This document shows, piece after piece, positions 18,443 to 26,296 of a stretch of DNA of 64,000 bases. Numbering within the stretch: the stretch's first letter is position 1; each line of letters begins with the position of its first letter. The DNA is taken from the NCBI GenBank assembly GCA_944326725.1, contig CALVFA010000029.1, positions 1-64,000 of the forward strand. The letters run 5' to 3'. A model generated the notes under the pieces. The model was not told the DNA's origin, did no database searches, and saw only the letters and a list, made by a program, of their open reading frames with translations. The stretch comes from an uncultured Elusimicrobiales bacterium. GTDB taxonomy: Bacteria > Elusimicrobiota > Elusimicrobia > Elusimicrobiales > Elusimicrobiaceae. A program made the translations under genes and the position numbers.

Positions 18443-19162
18443 ATGATATTTACCGACCAGGGCATCGTACTTTTCCGGCAGGATTTCCGCGAGGCGGACC
18501 GCATTATCTCTCTTTACACCTTACAACATGGGCGGATTAATTTGCGCCTGCCGGGGGTTAACCGCGCCAAGGGCAAGCTCAAAGCGTTGAGCGAACCTTT
18601 AAGCTGCGGGGCTTACCGCATATACGCCCGTAGTGCCCATGTTTTGGGGACGGTAACCGGAGGGAAAATAGAGCAGGTTTTCCCCCACATTCGCTGCGAC
18701 ATCAACCGGCAGGTTTTGGCACTGCATTTTTGCGAACTGTTTATGCGCCTGACCCCGCTGCACCAGCCCAGCCCAGAGAAATACCGCCTGCTGCTGCAGG
18801 CCTTAACAGAGCTGGAGCTCTCTGCCCCGACCCCGGCCTTTGCCCCGGCTTTTACCCTGCGCCTGATGGCGGCAGCCGGATTTGGCTTAGACCACCCGGT
18901 GCTGCAGATTACGCCGCAGTTTTGGAAACGCATGCATGAAGACGCTTTTTCTTCATTAAATTTTACCGAGGCGGAAGATTTGCTCTCTCTAAGCAAGTGC
19001 CATGAGGTTTGCCGGCGGTTTTTAAACCAAATCCTAACTTATCCGCTGCAAACACTTCGGCCTTTTACGCTGCCGGCGGAAGACATGGCCCCTTTATCTT
19101 CGCAAAAGCATTCCTCCTCCCAAGATACAGAGAGCAAGCTGGCCGCCGCGTCGGCTTCTTAA
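18443..19162 (+). CDS. recO: RecO, DNA repair and recombination protein
   Basis: RecO loads RecA onto SSB-coated DNA with RecR and RecF. The N-terminal OB-fold reads MIFTDQGIVLFRQDFREADRIISLYT, followed by GRINLRLPGVNRAKGKL and a helical C-terminal domain (239 residues). The zinc-cysteine pattern seen in some RecO proteins is not obvious. The same frame stays open upstream through the antisense of rpmH, but homology begins at this ATG. No SD is present; a TGCTACATT -10-like sequence ends 8 nt upstream. The C-terminal tail is Ser/Ala-rich. Confidence 0.88.
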   Translation: MIFTDQGIVLFRQDFREADRIISLYTLQHGRINLRLPGVNRAKGKLKALSEPLSCGAYRIYARSAHVLGTVTGGKIEQVFPHIRCDINRQVLALHFCELFMRLTPLHQPSPEKYRLLLQALTELELSAPTPAFAPAFTLRLMAAAGFGLDHPVLQITPQFWKRMHEDAFSSLNFTEAEDLLSLSKCHEVCRRFLNQILTYPLQTLRPFTLPAEDMAPLSSQKHSSSQDTESKLAAASAS

Positions 19163-19202
19163 TGACGCTTCCACTCTAAAGTTAAACTTCTTAAAGACAT
19201 AA

Positions 19203-19232
19203 AATACCCCAGGCCCAAGCCCGGGGTTTATT
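19203..19232 (+). terminator. Terminator of recO
   Basis: An imperfect GC-rich stem (CCCC...GGGG around CAAG) followed by TTTATT. The T run is weak. Confidence 0.5.
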
Positions 19233-19243
19233 GTGAATTTTTA

Positions 19244-19274
19244 TCAAAAAACCCGGCTTTGCCGGGGTTGTTTT
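19244..19274 (-). terminator. Terminator of HAD hydrolase unit
   Basis: AACCCCGGC/GCCGGGTT stem with one bulge, followed by a six-T run on the minus strand, just past the HAD gene stop. Confidence 0.7.
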
Positions 19275-19289
19275 GTATAATCTGCAAGA

Positions 19290-19946
19290 TTATGAAAGCA
19301 GTTCATCCATGTCCGGCTGCATATCACACATAGATTTATAAATGCGAAACGCATTGGCGCGAACAAAGGAATTGGGCTGTTTTAAATCCGGTATGACAAC
19401 CGTGCGCATGCCTGAGGATATGGCTGCCGTGGCGCCGGCGACGGAATCTTCTATAGCTAAGCATTGGCTGACATCCGCCCCCAAATTCTGCGCAACCCGC
19501 AAATAAACTTCCGGATCTGGCTTAGGCTTGCTCACATGGTCAGAAGTCACTACAGTAGAAAAGTAAGAAGCAATCTGGGCCTTTTCCAACAATTTCTCCA
19601 CCCAGCGGCTGATATTAGACGTAGCTACCCCCATTTTAAGCCCCCGGCGGCGGAAATAATCCAACATTTCCTTGGCACAGGGTTTCATAGGAATAGGGTA
19701 GCTTTCCATGTATTTTTCAAAATTGCGGACGCATTGCTCATACAAATAGGCCACATCTACGTCTCTGCCGAAATAACTTCTGACCAGTTTGGAAGAGTCT
19801 TCCACGCTCATACCGATACAGCTTTCAAACAGCTCAAAGGTAAATTTAAGCCCCATAGGCTCTGCAGCCTGCTGGTAACATTTAAAATAAATCGGCTCAG
19901 TACTAAAAAGCGTGCCGTCCATATCAAAAATAACACTGGTAATCAT
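19290..19946 (-). CDS. HAD-superfamily hydrolase, beta-phosphoglucomutase-like
   Basis: A cytoplasmic phosphatase or phosphomutase of the HAD superfamily. Motif I is FDMDGTLFSTEP with nucleophile Asp, motif II is VATSN, and the motif III/IV region is KPKPDPEVYLRVA and AIEDSVAGATAA. The helical cap between motifs I and II (about 20-85) fits the beta-PGM/phosphatase subgroup; substrate unknown. GGAG lies 5 nt before the ATG at 19946, so that start is preferred over the one at 19949 or an upstream start inside the preceding gene. It is the second gene of a two-gene unit. Confidence 0.85.
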   Translation of the reverse strand: MITSVIFDMDGTLFSTEPIYFKCYQQAAEPMGLKFTFELFESCIGMSVEDSSKLVRSYFGRDVDVAYLYEQCVRNFEKYMESYPIPMKPCAKEMLDYFRRRGLKMGVATSNISRWVEKLLEKAQIASYFSTVVTSDHVSKPKPDPEVYLRVAQNLGADVSQCLAIEDSVAGATAAISSGMRTVVIPDLKQPNSFVRANAFRIYKSMCDMQPDMDELLS

Positions 19947-19957
19947 CATTTCTCCGT

Positions 19958-20692
19958 TTAACGTCTGCTCCAAACCCAACGCAAATAATTTTCTGTTTCC
20001 CGGGCTTTATTAAGCTCCTTAATTAAGCCGGGGCGTTGTTTAAGCTCCGGATGGGCGGCAATGCGCGCCAAGAAAGAAGCGCTTTGTTCATAGGCATAAA
20101 TTTCCTGCTCCTTGCGCGGGATATCCAGCCGCGGGTCAAACGCATATAAATAAGCGTGCCCATATATCTCATGAGCCAGTAAAGCAGAAAGTTTGGCCAA
20201 AGCTTCTTCCCGCTTGGCTTGCATCAACGGGAAGACCAAAGGCTCATCGCCCAAAATCAAATCGGAAGCAATCATGACAAATAATTTTTTAAAACCAGTA
20301 TTTTTTTGAGTCAGCGGCAAGGTGACGCCGTTTGTTCCGGCAGGCAAAACCATATCGGGGTTGAAGCCGGACCCGCGCAAAGTTTGGCGCAGTTTTTCAG
20401 AAGGAGCAATATAAATATAGATATGGGCGTTGGGCATATCGGTTTGTTTTAAATCAAACACCGCTTTGCGGCCCTGCGGCGGAAACACGAGCAAAAAGTT
20501 AAACGCCTGTTGATAGAGGAACTCTTCTTCTTTATCCTTCATATCATTCTGATACAGCGTAACCGCCGGGGCAGACGCCTGCTGTAAAGCCACCGCAAAG
20601 GCAGCCTCCTGCCGGCCCGTGTTTGTAGCAGCCGCCGCGCAAAGCTCGGCAGAAAACAACAATAAAAAAGAGAAAAATAAAGTTCTGTGCAT
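19958..20692 (-). CDS. Secreted protein with an HExxxH motif, function unknown
   Basis: A signal peptide (about 1-20) precedes a 224-residue mature protein. The motif LLAHEIYGHAYLYAF near residue 172 resembles a zinc-peptidase helix, but the spacing is HExxxH, not HExxH. It is therefore either an atypical metalloprotein or not a protease. ENYLRW near the C-terminus is the only other distinctive stretch. I do not recognise the family. The -10 TAAAAT ends 7 nt before the ATG with no SD, so the mRNA is probably leaderless. It is co-transcribed with the HAD hydrolase. Confidence 0.6.
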   Translation of the reverse strand: MHRTLFFSFLLLFSAELCAAAATNTGRQEAAFAVALQQASAPAVTLYQNDMKDKEEEFLYQQAFNFLLVFPPQGRKAVFDLKQTDMPNAHIYIYIAPSEKLRQTLRGSGFNPDMVLPAGTNGVTLPLTQKNTGFKKLFVMIASDLILGDEPLVFPLMQAKREEALAKLSALLAHEIYGHAYLYAFDPRLDIPRKEQEIYAYEQSASFLARIAAHPELKQRPGLIKELNKARETENYLRWVWSRR

Positions 20693-20729
20693 ATTATTTA
20701 TTTTACCTTTAGCGCGTGCTTCTCTACAA
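20693..20729 (-). promoter_or_regulatory. Leaderless promoter of the secreted HExxxH gene
   Basis: Minus strand: -35 TTGTAG (20729-20724), 18-bp spacer, -10 TAAAAT (20705-20700), 7 nt, then ATG at 20692. Confidence 0.55.
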
Positions 20730-20837
20730 GGGTCAAAATACCTAGAAAGTCTTAGGTCTTTTATTACGTCTAGGCTGATTTTCCGCTCATAAATTTTCCC
20801 ATTTTCTCCTTTCCAGCGCGACGTACGGCGGATTTTA

Positions 20838-20853
20838 TATAATATAGTTACTT
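20838..20853 (+). promoter_or_regulatory. -10 box of glyQS, near-leaderless
   Basis: TATAAT at 20838-20843 lies 10 nt before the glyQ ATG; no SD and no obvious -35. The predicted leader is about 4 nt. No T-box or other riboswitch fits in so short a leader. Confidence 0.5.
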
Positions 20854-21741
20854 ATGAAATACGGAAAAAATTTTCAGGATATTATTTCTTCTTTAAACGA
20901 ATACTGGAAGAAACAGGGCTGCATTCTCGTGCAGCCTTACGACATGGAAAAAGGCGCGGGCACCTTTAACCCCGCCACCGTGCTTGGGGCCCTGACCAAG
21001 ACCCCCGTCAACCGCGCTTATGTGGAACCCTGCCGCCGCCCTGCCGACGGCCGCTACGGCGAAAACCCGAACAGACTGGGCAAATATTACCAATATCAAG
21101 TCATTATGAAACCGGCCCCGGCCAACATTCAGGAAATCTATTTAAACTCTTTAAAAGCCATTGGCCTGGACCCCAAAGAGCACGACGTGCGCTTTATTGA
21201 GGACGATTGGCAGTCCCCCACCTTGGGCGCCAGCGGCGTCGGCTGGGAGATATGGCTTGACGGCATGGAAATTACGCAGTTTACCTATTTCCAAAACATG
21301 GCCGGATATTCTTTAAACCCCATTACGGTGGAAATTACCTACGGCTTGGAACGTATTGCAATGTACTGCCAAAAGGTGGACAATGTTTTTGATATTCGCT
21401 GGAACGACACCGTCACCTACCGCGATGTGCACCACGAAGGGGAACGGCAGTTTTCCCACTATTATTTTGAAGAGTCCAATGTGGAGCGTCTGCGCCGCGA
21501 TATTGAAGAAAACGAAGCCGAGTGCCACGCCCTGTGCAAAAAAGGCCTCTACCTGCCCGCCTACGAATGTGCGATGCGCGTATCGCATTTGTTTAATATG
21601 CTGGAAGCGCGCGGCGCCATTTCCGTATCGGACCGCACCAACATCATCACCAAAATCCGCAACCTGGCCAAAGCCTGCGCCAAAGTGTACGTGGAAAGCG
21701 TAGAGCCCAAAGAGGAAAAGAAAGAGGAGGCCGCCCAATGA
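20854..21741 (+). CDS. glyQ: Glycine-tRNA ligase alpha subunit
   Basis: The catalytic subunit of the bacterial alpha2-beta2 glycyl-tRNA synthetase. The family opening [31 protein letters not shown] is clear (split here as residues 6-36), as are [17 protein letters not shown] and [18 protein letters not shown]. Length 295. It overlaps glyS by 4 nt, matching the fixed stoichiometry of the two subunits. Confidence 0.97.
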   Translation: MKYGKNFQDIISSLNEYWKKQGCILVQPYDMEKGAGTFNPATVLGALTKTPVNRAYVEPCRRPADGRYGENPNRLGKYYQYQVIMKPAPANIQEIYLNSLKAIGLDPKEHDVRFIEDDWQSPTLGASGVGWEIWLDGMEITQFTYFQNMAGYSLNPITVEITYGLERIAMYCQKVDNVFDIRWNDTVTYRDVHHEGERQFSHYYFEESNVERLRRDIEENEAECHALCKKGLYLPAYECAMRVSHLFNMLEARGAISVSDRTNIITKIRNLAKACAKVYVESVEPKEEKKEEAAQ

Positions 21742-23816
21742 ACGCATTTTTGGAAATCGGCTGCGAACATTTGCCGTCCCGTTTTGTAAAACCCGCTTTA
21801 AACCAAATAGAAACCTTAGCCAAGCAGCTTTTGCAAGAGCACCGCATAGGCTATGAGCGGGTGGAAGCCTTTGGCACCTACCGGCGGCTGTGCCTGATTG
21901 TGGAAGGCATTGCAGATAAATCTGCCGACGTGCAAAAAGAAGTCAAAGGCCCCCCGGCTAAACTGCTTAAAGACGCACAAGGCAACTTTACCCCCCAGAG
22001 CGCGGGCTTTGCCCAGAAAAACGGCATTAAGCCTGAAAAACTGGTCATCAAAGAAACCGAAAAAGGCCCCTTTATTTTTGCTGAGCTCAATATCAAAGGC
22101 GAAAAGACGGCCAAGCTCCTGCCGGAAATTTTTGTCAAAATCATTACCGGTATGGAATTTGCCAAAAATATGGTCTGGGAAGAAAGCGGCCTGAAATGGG
22201 GCCGCCCGATACGCAGCCTCATCGGCCTTTACGGCAGCAAGATTGTGCCCTTTGAAATCGCCGGCGTAAAGTCCAACCGCTTTACCTACCCCATTACCTC
22301 TTTTGGGCGCAAACCCATTCGGGTGGAAAAAGCAGATAAAGACTATTATGTAGAGCTCTTAAAATCCCAGCCGCAGCCCATTTTGGTCCTGCCGCAGGAC
22401 CGGCGCGAAGCGTTAATCCGCGGTGTAATGAACGAAGCCAAAGCCCGCGGTTACCACGCGGATTTGGACCAAAATCTGGTGGAAGAAACCGTCTATTTTA
22501 CCGAACACCCGGTGGCAGTGGGCGGCGATTTTGATTTAAAATTCTTAACCCTGCCCAAAGAACTGATTACCACCGTGTTTAAAACCCAGCTTAAAATGTT
22601 CCCGGTGGTGGACGGCAGAAACGACATACAGCCTTATTTCATCGCCGTGCGCGACGGAGTGTCTGCCAACCAGACCGAAGTGCGCGAAGGCTTTAAAAAA
22701 GTGATGTCAGCGCGTTTGTCTGACGCGGTATTCTTCTACGAGAACGACAAAAAAGAAGGGCTGGACCACTTTAAAAACAAACTGGTAGAACGCACCTTTG
22801 TGGAAGGGTTGGGCAATTTATTGCAAAAATCCGACCGTACGCGCGACTTGGCTATGTGGCTGTGCGACCGCTTGGGTCAAGACGCCATTAAAGACAGCGT
22901 AACCTATGCCGCCGGCTATGCTTATGCGGATTTGGCCAGCTCGGTAGTCTATGAATTCCCGGAACTGCAAGGCTATATGGGCGGACGCTACGCAGAGCTG
23001 GAAGGCCACCCCGAAGAAGGGCAGGCTATGGCGCAGTTTTACTGGCCGCTCTCGTCCAATTCTGAGCTGCCGGATACGCTGACGGGCTCTATTGTGTCTT
23101 TGGCGGGCAAAATGGACACCTTAGCAGGCAACTTCCTCATTGGGCAGATCCCCACCGGGAGCGAAGACCCCTTTGCCCTGCGCCGCCAGGCTTTTGGCGC
23201 GGTGCGCATTTTGCTGGAGAATAAATTAAATGTATCTTTACAGGAACTGACGCAAAAAGCGCTGGCTCTGTATGAAGGCAAAGACGGCGCAAAAGCCGAA
23301 GAAGAACTTAAAAACTTCCTCTTCCAGCGCTTGTCCTTGATTATGCAGCAGCGCGCTCACCAGCCCGGCACGGTGGAAGCGGTCAATAACTGGTACAGCC
23401 TGCCGCTCTCTTCGGTGGAAACGCTGGTCAGCACTTTGGAAGAAAACCGCGAAGGCGAAGCCTTTAAATCCGCCGCAGAAGCGGCCAAACGCGTCTGCAA
23501 TATTTTAAAGAAAGCAGACGCACCACAAGGCAGCGTCCAGGAGCAGCTTTTAGAACTGCCGGCGGAAAAAGAGCTTTTTGCCGCCGTGCAGAAAGCGCAG
23601 GAAACGTTGGCGGGTTTAGCAGGCAAAGAACAAAACGCCGCTTCTTATCAGCAAATACTGCACGTTTGCGGCAGTTTTGCCTCTCCGCTGGCGCAGTTCT
23701 TTACCGATGTAATGGTAAACGTAGAGGACGCCGCCGTGCGCCAAAACCGCTTGGCACTGCTGGCCCAAGTGCGTGCTATTTTGACGCAAGGCGCAGTAGA
23801 TATTACCAAGCTGTAA
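21738..23816 (+). CDS. glyS: Glycine-tRNA ligase beta subunit
   Basis: The tRNA-recognition subunit of glycyl-tRNA synthetase, 692 residues, near the family norm. Recognisable stretches are [18 protein letters not shown] at the N-terminus, GPIRS-like [13 protein letters not shown], and [16 protein letters not shown] in the HD-like domain. The C-terminal DALR-like anticodon-binding domain contains [22 protein letters not shown]. The start ATG overlaps the glyQ stop. Confidence 0.97.
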   Translation: MNAFLEIGCEHLPSRFVKPALNQIETLAKQLLQEHRIGYERVEAFGTYRRLCLIVEGIADKSADVQKEVKGPPAKLLKDAQGNFTPQSAGFAQKNGIKPEKLVIKETEKGPFIFAELNIKGEKTAKLLPEIFVKIITGMEFAKNMVWEESGLKWGRPIRSLIGLYGSKIVPFEIAGVKSNRFTYPITSFGRKPIRVEKADKDYYVELLKSQPQPILVLPQDRREALIRGVMNEAKARGYHADLDQNLVEETVYFTEHPVAVGGDFDLKFLTLPKELITTVFKTQLKMFPVVDGRNDIQPYFIAVRDGVSANQTEVREGFKKVMSARLSDAVFFYENDKKEGLDHFKNKLVERTFVEGLGNLLQKSDRTRDLAMWLCDRLGQDAIKDSVTYAAGYAYADLASSVVYEFPELQGYMGGRYAELEGHPEEGQAMAQFYWPLSSNSELPDTLTGSIVSLAGKMDTLAGNFLIGQIPTGSEDPFALRRQAFGAVRILLENKLNVSLQELTQKALALYEGKDGAKAEEELKNFLFQRLSLIMQQRAHQPGTVEAVNNWYSLPLSSVETLVSTLEENREGEAFKSAAEAAKRVCNILKKADAPQGSVQEQLLELPAEKELFAAVQKAQETLAGLAGKEQNAASYQQILHVCGSFASPLAQFFTDVMVNVEDAAVRQNRLALLAQVRAILTQGAVDITKL

Positions 23817-23839
23817 TCTGCTTTACCTGCACCTTCTTC

Positions 23840-23870
23840 CCCCGCCGCTGCAACCGGCGGGGTTTTTATT
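23840..23870 (+). terminator. Terminator of glyQS
   Basis: Eight-bp stem CCCCGCCG/CGGCGGGG (23840-23847 with 23855-23862), followed by TTTTTATTTT. From here to 24164 I see no gene. Confidence 0.9.
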
Positions 23871-24164
23871 TTGTCTATCTTCACAAAAAACAATTTTTCT
23901 GTTTACAATTTTTCCTTTTTCTGCAACAGAAATTGAAAGTTTATGCCGTTACTTCCGATAAAAGCCCCGTTTTACTGTGCCCACGCCGCCAGGCCATGTT
24001 ATTTTCGCTTCCCGCGCATAGAGTGGCTCTCTCCCGCTAAGCTCTGCTTTCAGCCCCAACCGGCACCACGCCCTCGCCTCGCCACGCCCTCTCTCATGGA
24101 AAACTTTTCCATATCCCTTTTTTAGCACAAAAATAAATACAGACAATAAACCTTAAAAAACCCC

Positions 24165-24192
24165 TTGACAATTTTTCAAACCCGCTTATAAT
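24165..24192 (+). promoter_or_regulatory. Perfect-consensus promoter of the unassigned RNA
   Basis: TTGACA at 24165-24170, a 16-bp spacer, and TATAAT at 24187-24192. It is the only promoter in the window with both hexamers perfect. The predicted start is near 24199. Confidence 0.85.
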
Positions 24193-24198
24193 ACTAGT

Positions 24199-24566
24199 GA
24201 GACAGTCCCAGGTTGGGTGCGTGGGGCAATGGTAACTGCGAAGGAAGGAATGCGGGTAGGAAAGCGGACTGACCGGATGCAGGGCTGTAACAACGAGCGG
24301 ATGTGAGAGCCGCTGTTACAGAGCGTATAAACAAGACGTTGCCGCTGGAGCCAGCGAAGAAGTGCTTGAAGTGGCGCGGTTTGGCGGCAGGGTAGTGTGA
24401 AGACGTAAGATGTTTCGCAGAGGTTGATGTAAATGGTTCGGCCTGAGCGGAGCATGCGGTTACCGGACGGAGCCTGTGGCAATAAGTCGCCCGGCCTGAC
24501 TTAAAAAGGAAGAGTGAATGAAAGAGTCGACGTGAACCCCCCGGTGGAATATCGGGGGGTCTTTTT
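24199..24566 (+). ncRNA. Structured RNA of about 370 nt, family not recognised
   Basis: A standalone transcript between a perfect promoter and a strong terminator, with no convincing ORF. Helices can be read by eye: CAGTCC/GGACTG enclosing the first 65 nt; CTGTAAC/GTTACAG (24285-24291 with 24315-24321), stacked on AGCGG/CCGCT (24296-24300 with 24310-24314); and TGCCGC/GCGGCA (24340-24345 with 24384-24389), enclosing GCTGG/CCAGC. Purine-rich single-stranded segments lie between. I looked for RNase P RNA, tmRNA, SRP RNA and group I/II intron hallmarks and found none. Size and promoter strength suggest an abundant RNA. Confidence 0.65.
24535..24566 (+). terminator. Terminator of the unassigned RNA
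   Basis: Stem ACCCCCCG/CGGGGGGT (24536-24543 with 24553-24560) with a 9-nt loop, followed by CTTTTT. Confidence 0.92.
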
Positions 24567-24663
24567 ATGCATTATTGAACGCAATTTAAGATGTACGATA
24601 TTTTACATTCCCGCTCCTATATCCAGTTGTTTGTCATTTCTCAAATAGAGTGTTATATACATT

Positions 24664-24705
24664 AAAAATCCCGCGCTTTGACAATAGCAAAGCGCGGGAA
24701 AATAT
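24664..24705 (-). terminator. Terminator of the cysteine-rich protein gene
   Basis: A 12-bp perfect stem (24669-24680 with 24688-24699), with ATTTTT following on the minus strand. The 100 bases between it and the RNA terminator show nothing. Confidence 0.85.
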
Positions 24706-24723
24706 TCACTCTATCGGTTTATT

Positions 24724-26157
24724 TTATTGGATTTTATTAATAAGATCACTTGCCACAACATTACCGTCAACAAAGGTAACATCTCCTATTACAAAGTCTA
24801 CTTTGTTCCATAAAGGCAAACATTTTTCTCCAGGGCAGCAGGTCAGATTGCGGAGTTGATAAGTCTCTTCGCCTTCTTTTCTGCAGGCAAGCTCTCTTTT
24901 ATATCTTGTGATATGACATTTAAAACCATAATAATAACCATTCAAAAAATCCCAATAATGATTACACGAAGACGAACTGCCGCCAACAAGGTCAAAAGTC
25001 TCCACTGGACGACTAATTGCTCCACCTCCGATCTCGCTGGACTCTCCGTCATTCAACACGCCGTAGCATTCGTTCGCGTCAGTATATGGGGCTACATAAT
25101 AGTCGCAAAAATACTTAATCCCATTTTCAGCAATAATCTGAGATTTACTTTTTCCACTAAAATCAGATTTAACTCTGCAAAGAGGCAAGCTTTCATCAGA
25201 CAAATAGCTGCAACCCCATGGAGCCATATCTCCTCCTGGCACACAACTTCCTCGTATGGCACACAAATGGTTTTTGTAGTCGATACTGAAAGCATAAACG
25301 TCTCTGCAGTCTTTGGTTACCGTTCCATCACATCTATACTGATTAGTTAAATCTCCATCGCAGGTATCAGTGTAATAGTCTCCTTCCGCAATCTCTACTG
25401 CCGGGGAAGTAACGTGGGAGGTTTCCGTTGCAGAGCTGGTAACCTTTCTAATGTCTCTGCACTCTGTCTTTTTGCTCACTGTACTGCAGTCAAAAGCATT
25501 TTCTTTATCCCCGTCACAAGTATCTATGGGTACAATAGAAATATCCGTCCACGAGCCACAAGATTTTTCACAATCTTCCTGACAAGATTCAAACCCCAAA
25601 ACCTGGTAATTTGTAGTGGCTCCGTCTTCTTCAGCCGCATAAGAAAACCAGTCCAGATTTTGACACGTGCTGCCCGGAGGAGGAATTAAATTCCCGCCTA
25701 ACGTTAAACCGCTGGCTTCATTGTTATTATAATCCAGTGCGGTTTCCCCCGTCACAGACACATTGCCCAAACGCAAAATATTGGCTCTGACGCGTAATTC
25801 TTCCCCTGAAGTTAAAGAGGAAATATCAGACTCTCCTGACGGGCTGATAAACATCGCCGGACCGCTGCTGTAAAGAGTATGGGCTACAAAGCGGGTTTGC
25901 GGCATATAGATCTTCCCTTCCACATTGGTAGAATCTATTTGGTAATTGGCGTTATTATTAATATCAACAGTTCCTTTAGACTGCACAACCACCGCCTGAG
26001 ACTCTATACCACCTTTGCTTGTCAACGTATCAGAAACTTTTAACACGTCATAGCGGCCTAAACGGGCCGGGTTGAACGTCACCGTATCAATCGTTTCCGC
26101 CATACCATAAGGAGCGCAAAAAAGCACGCCCAACACAATCATAAAATATTTTTTCAT
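24724..26157 (-). CDS. Cysteine-rich secreted protein with an internal DTCDGD repeat, function unknown
   Basis: A signal peptide (1-20, ending in GMA) precedes a 457-residue exported protein. The first 140 mature residues are cysteine-free and rich in short beta-like segments. The rest holds 22 cysteines, so disulfides in the envelope are likely. A repeat of the form DTCDGD-x(4)-x-C-...-C-R-D occurs twice, at residues 212-235 and 264-286. I do not recognise a family. The N-terminal part, with NATNY-like short repeats and glycine turns, could be a surface beta structure. SD GAGG lies 7 nt before the ATG. The upstream region resembles that of the pilin gene at 37187. Confidence 0.75.
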   Translation of the reverse strand: MKKYFMIVLGVLFCAPYGMAETIDTVTFNPARLGRYDVLKVSDTLTSKGGIESQAVVVQSKGTVDINNNANYQIDSTNVEGKIYMPQTRFVAHTLYSSGPAMFISPSGESDISSLTSGEELRVRANILRLGNVSVTGETALDYNNNEASGLTLGGNLIPPPGSTCQNLDWFSYAAEEDGATTNYQVLGFESCQEDCEKSCGSWTDISIVPIDTCDGDKENAFDCSTVSKKTECRDIRKVTSSATETSHVTSPAVEIAEGDYYTDTCDGDLTNQYRCDGTVTKDCRDVYAFSIDYKNHLCAIRGSCVPGGDMAPWGCSYLSDESLPLCRVKSDFSGKSKSQIIAENGIKYFCDYYVAPYTDANECYGVLNDGESSEIGGGAISRPVETFDLVGGSSSSCNHYWDFLNGYYYGFKCHITRYKRELACRKEGEETYQLRNLTCCPGEKCLPLWNKVDFVIGDVTFVDGNVVASDLINKIQ

Positions 26158-26166
26158 AGGGCCACC

Positions 26167-26195
26167 TCTGTATATTTATTTACCCTTACAAGAAG
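26167..26195 (-). promoter_or_regulatory. Upstream motif shared with the pilin gene at 37187
   Basis: The minus strand reads CTTCTTGTAAGGGTAAATA then ATATACA. The promoter of the pilin gene at 37187 reads CTTCTTGCAAGGATAAATA, six extra bases, then ATATACT. Here the TTGTAA-TATACA gap is 11 bp instead of 17, so it may not work as a promoter in its present form. Confidence 0.4.
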
Positions 26196-26261
26196 TTTAA
26201 CAAAAAAACCTATAATAATCAATACATAAAATTATATTTTTCTGAAACGAATTTTACTCAA

Positions 26262-26294
26262 AAAACTCCCCGCATCAAACACCTGCGGGGAAAG
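26262..26294 (-). terminator. Terminator of nadE
   Basis: Stem CCCCGCA/TGCGGGG (26268-26274 with 26284-26290), followed on the minus strand by GTTTTTT. Confidence 0.8.
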
Positions 26295-26296
26295 TT

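Noticed and set aside
24186-24482. 98-codon minus-strand ORF over the RNA gene
   Set aside because: No SD, atypical composition, and it runs antisense to a region with a perfect plus-strand promoter and RNA terminator.
24199-24566. RNase P RNA, tmRNA or SRP RNA as identity of the structured RNA
   Set aside because: The GAGGAAAGTCC and ACAGAA-type RNase P cores, the tmRNA tag/T-arm and the SRP GGAAG tetraloop domain could not be found. A similarity search is still needed.
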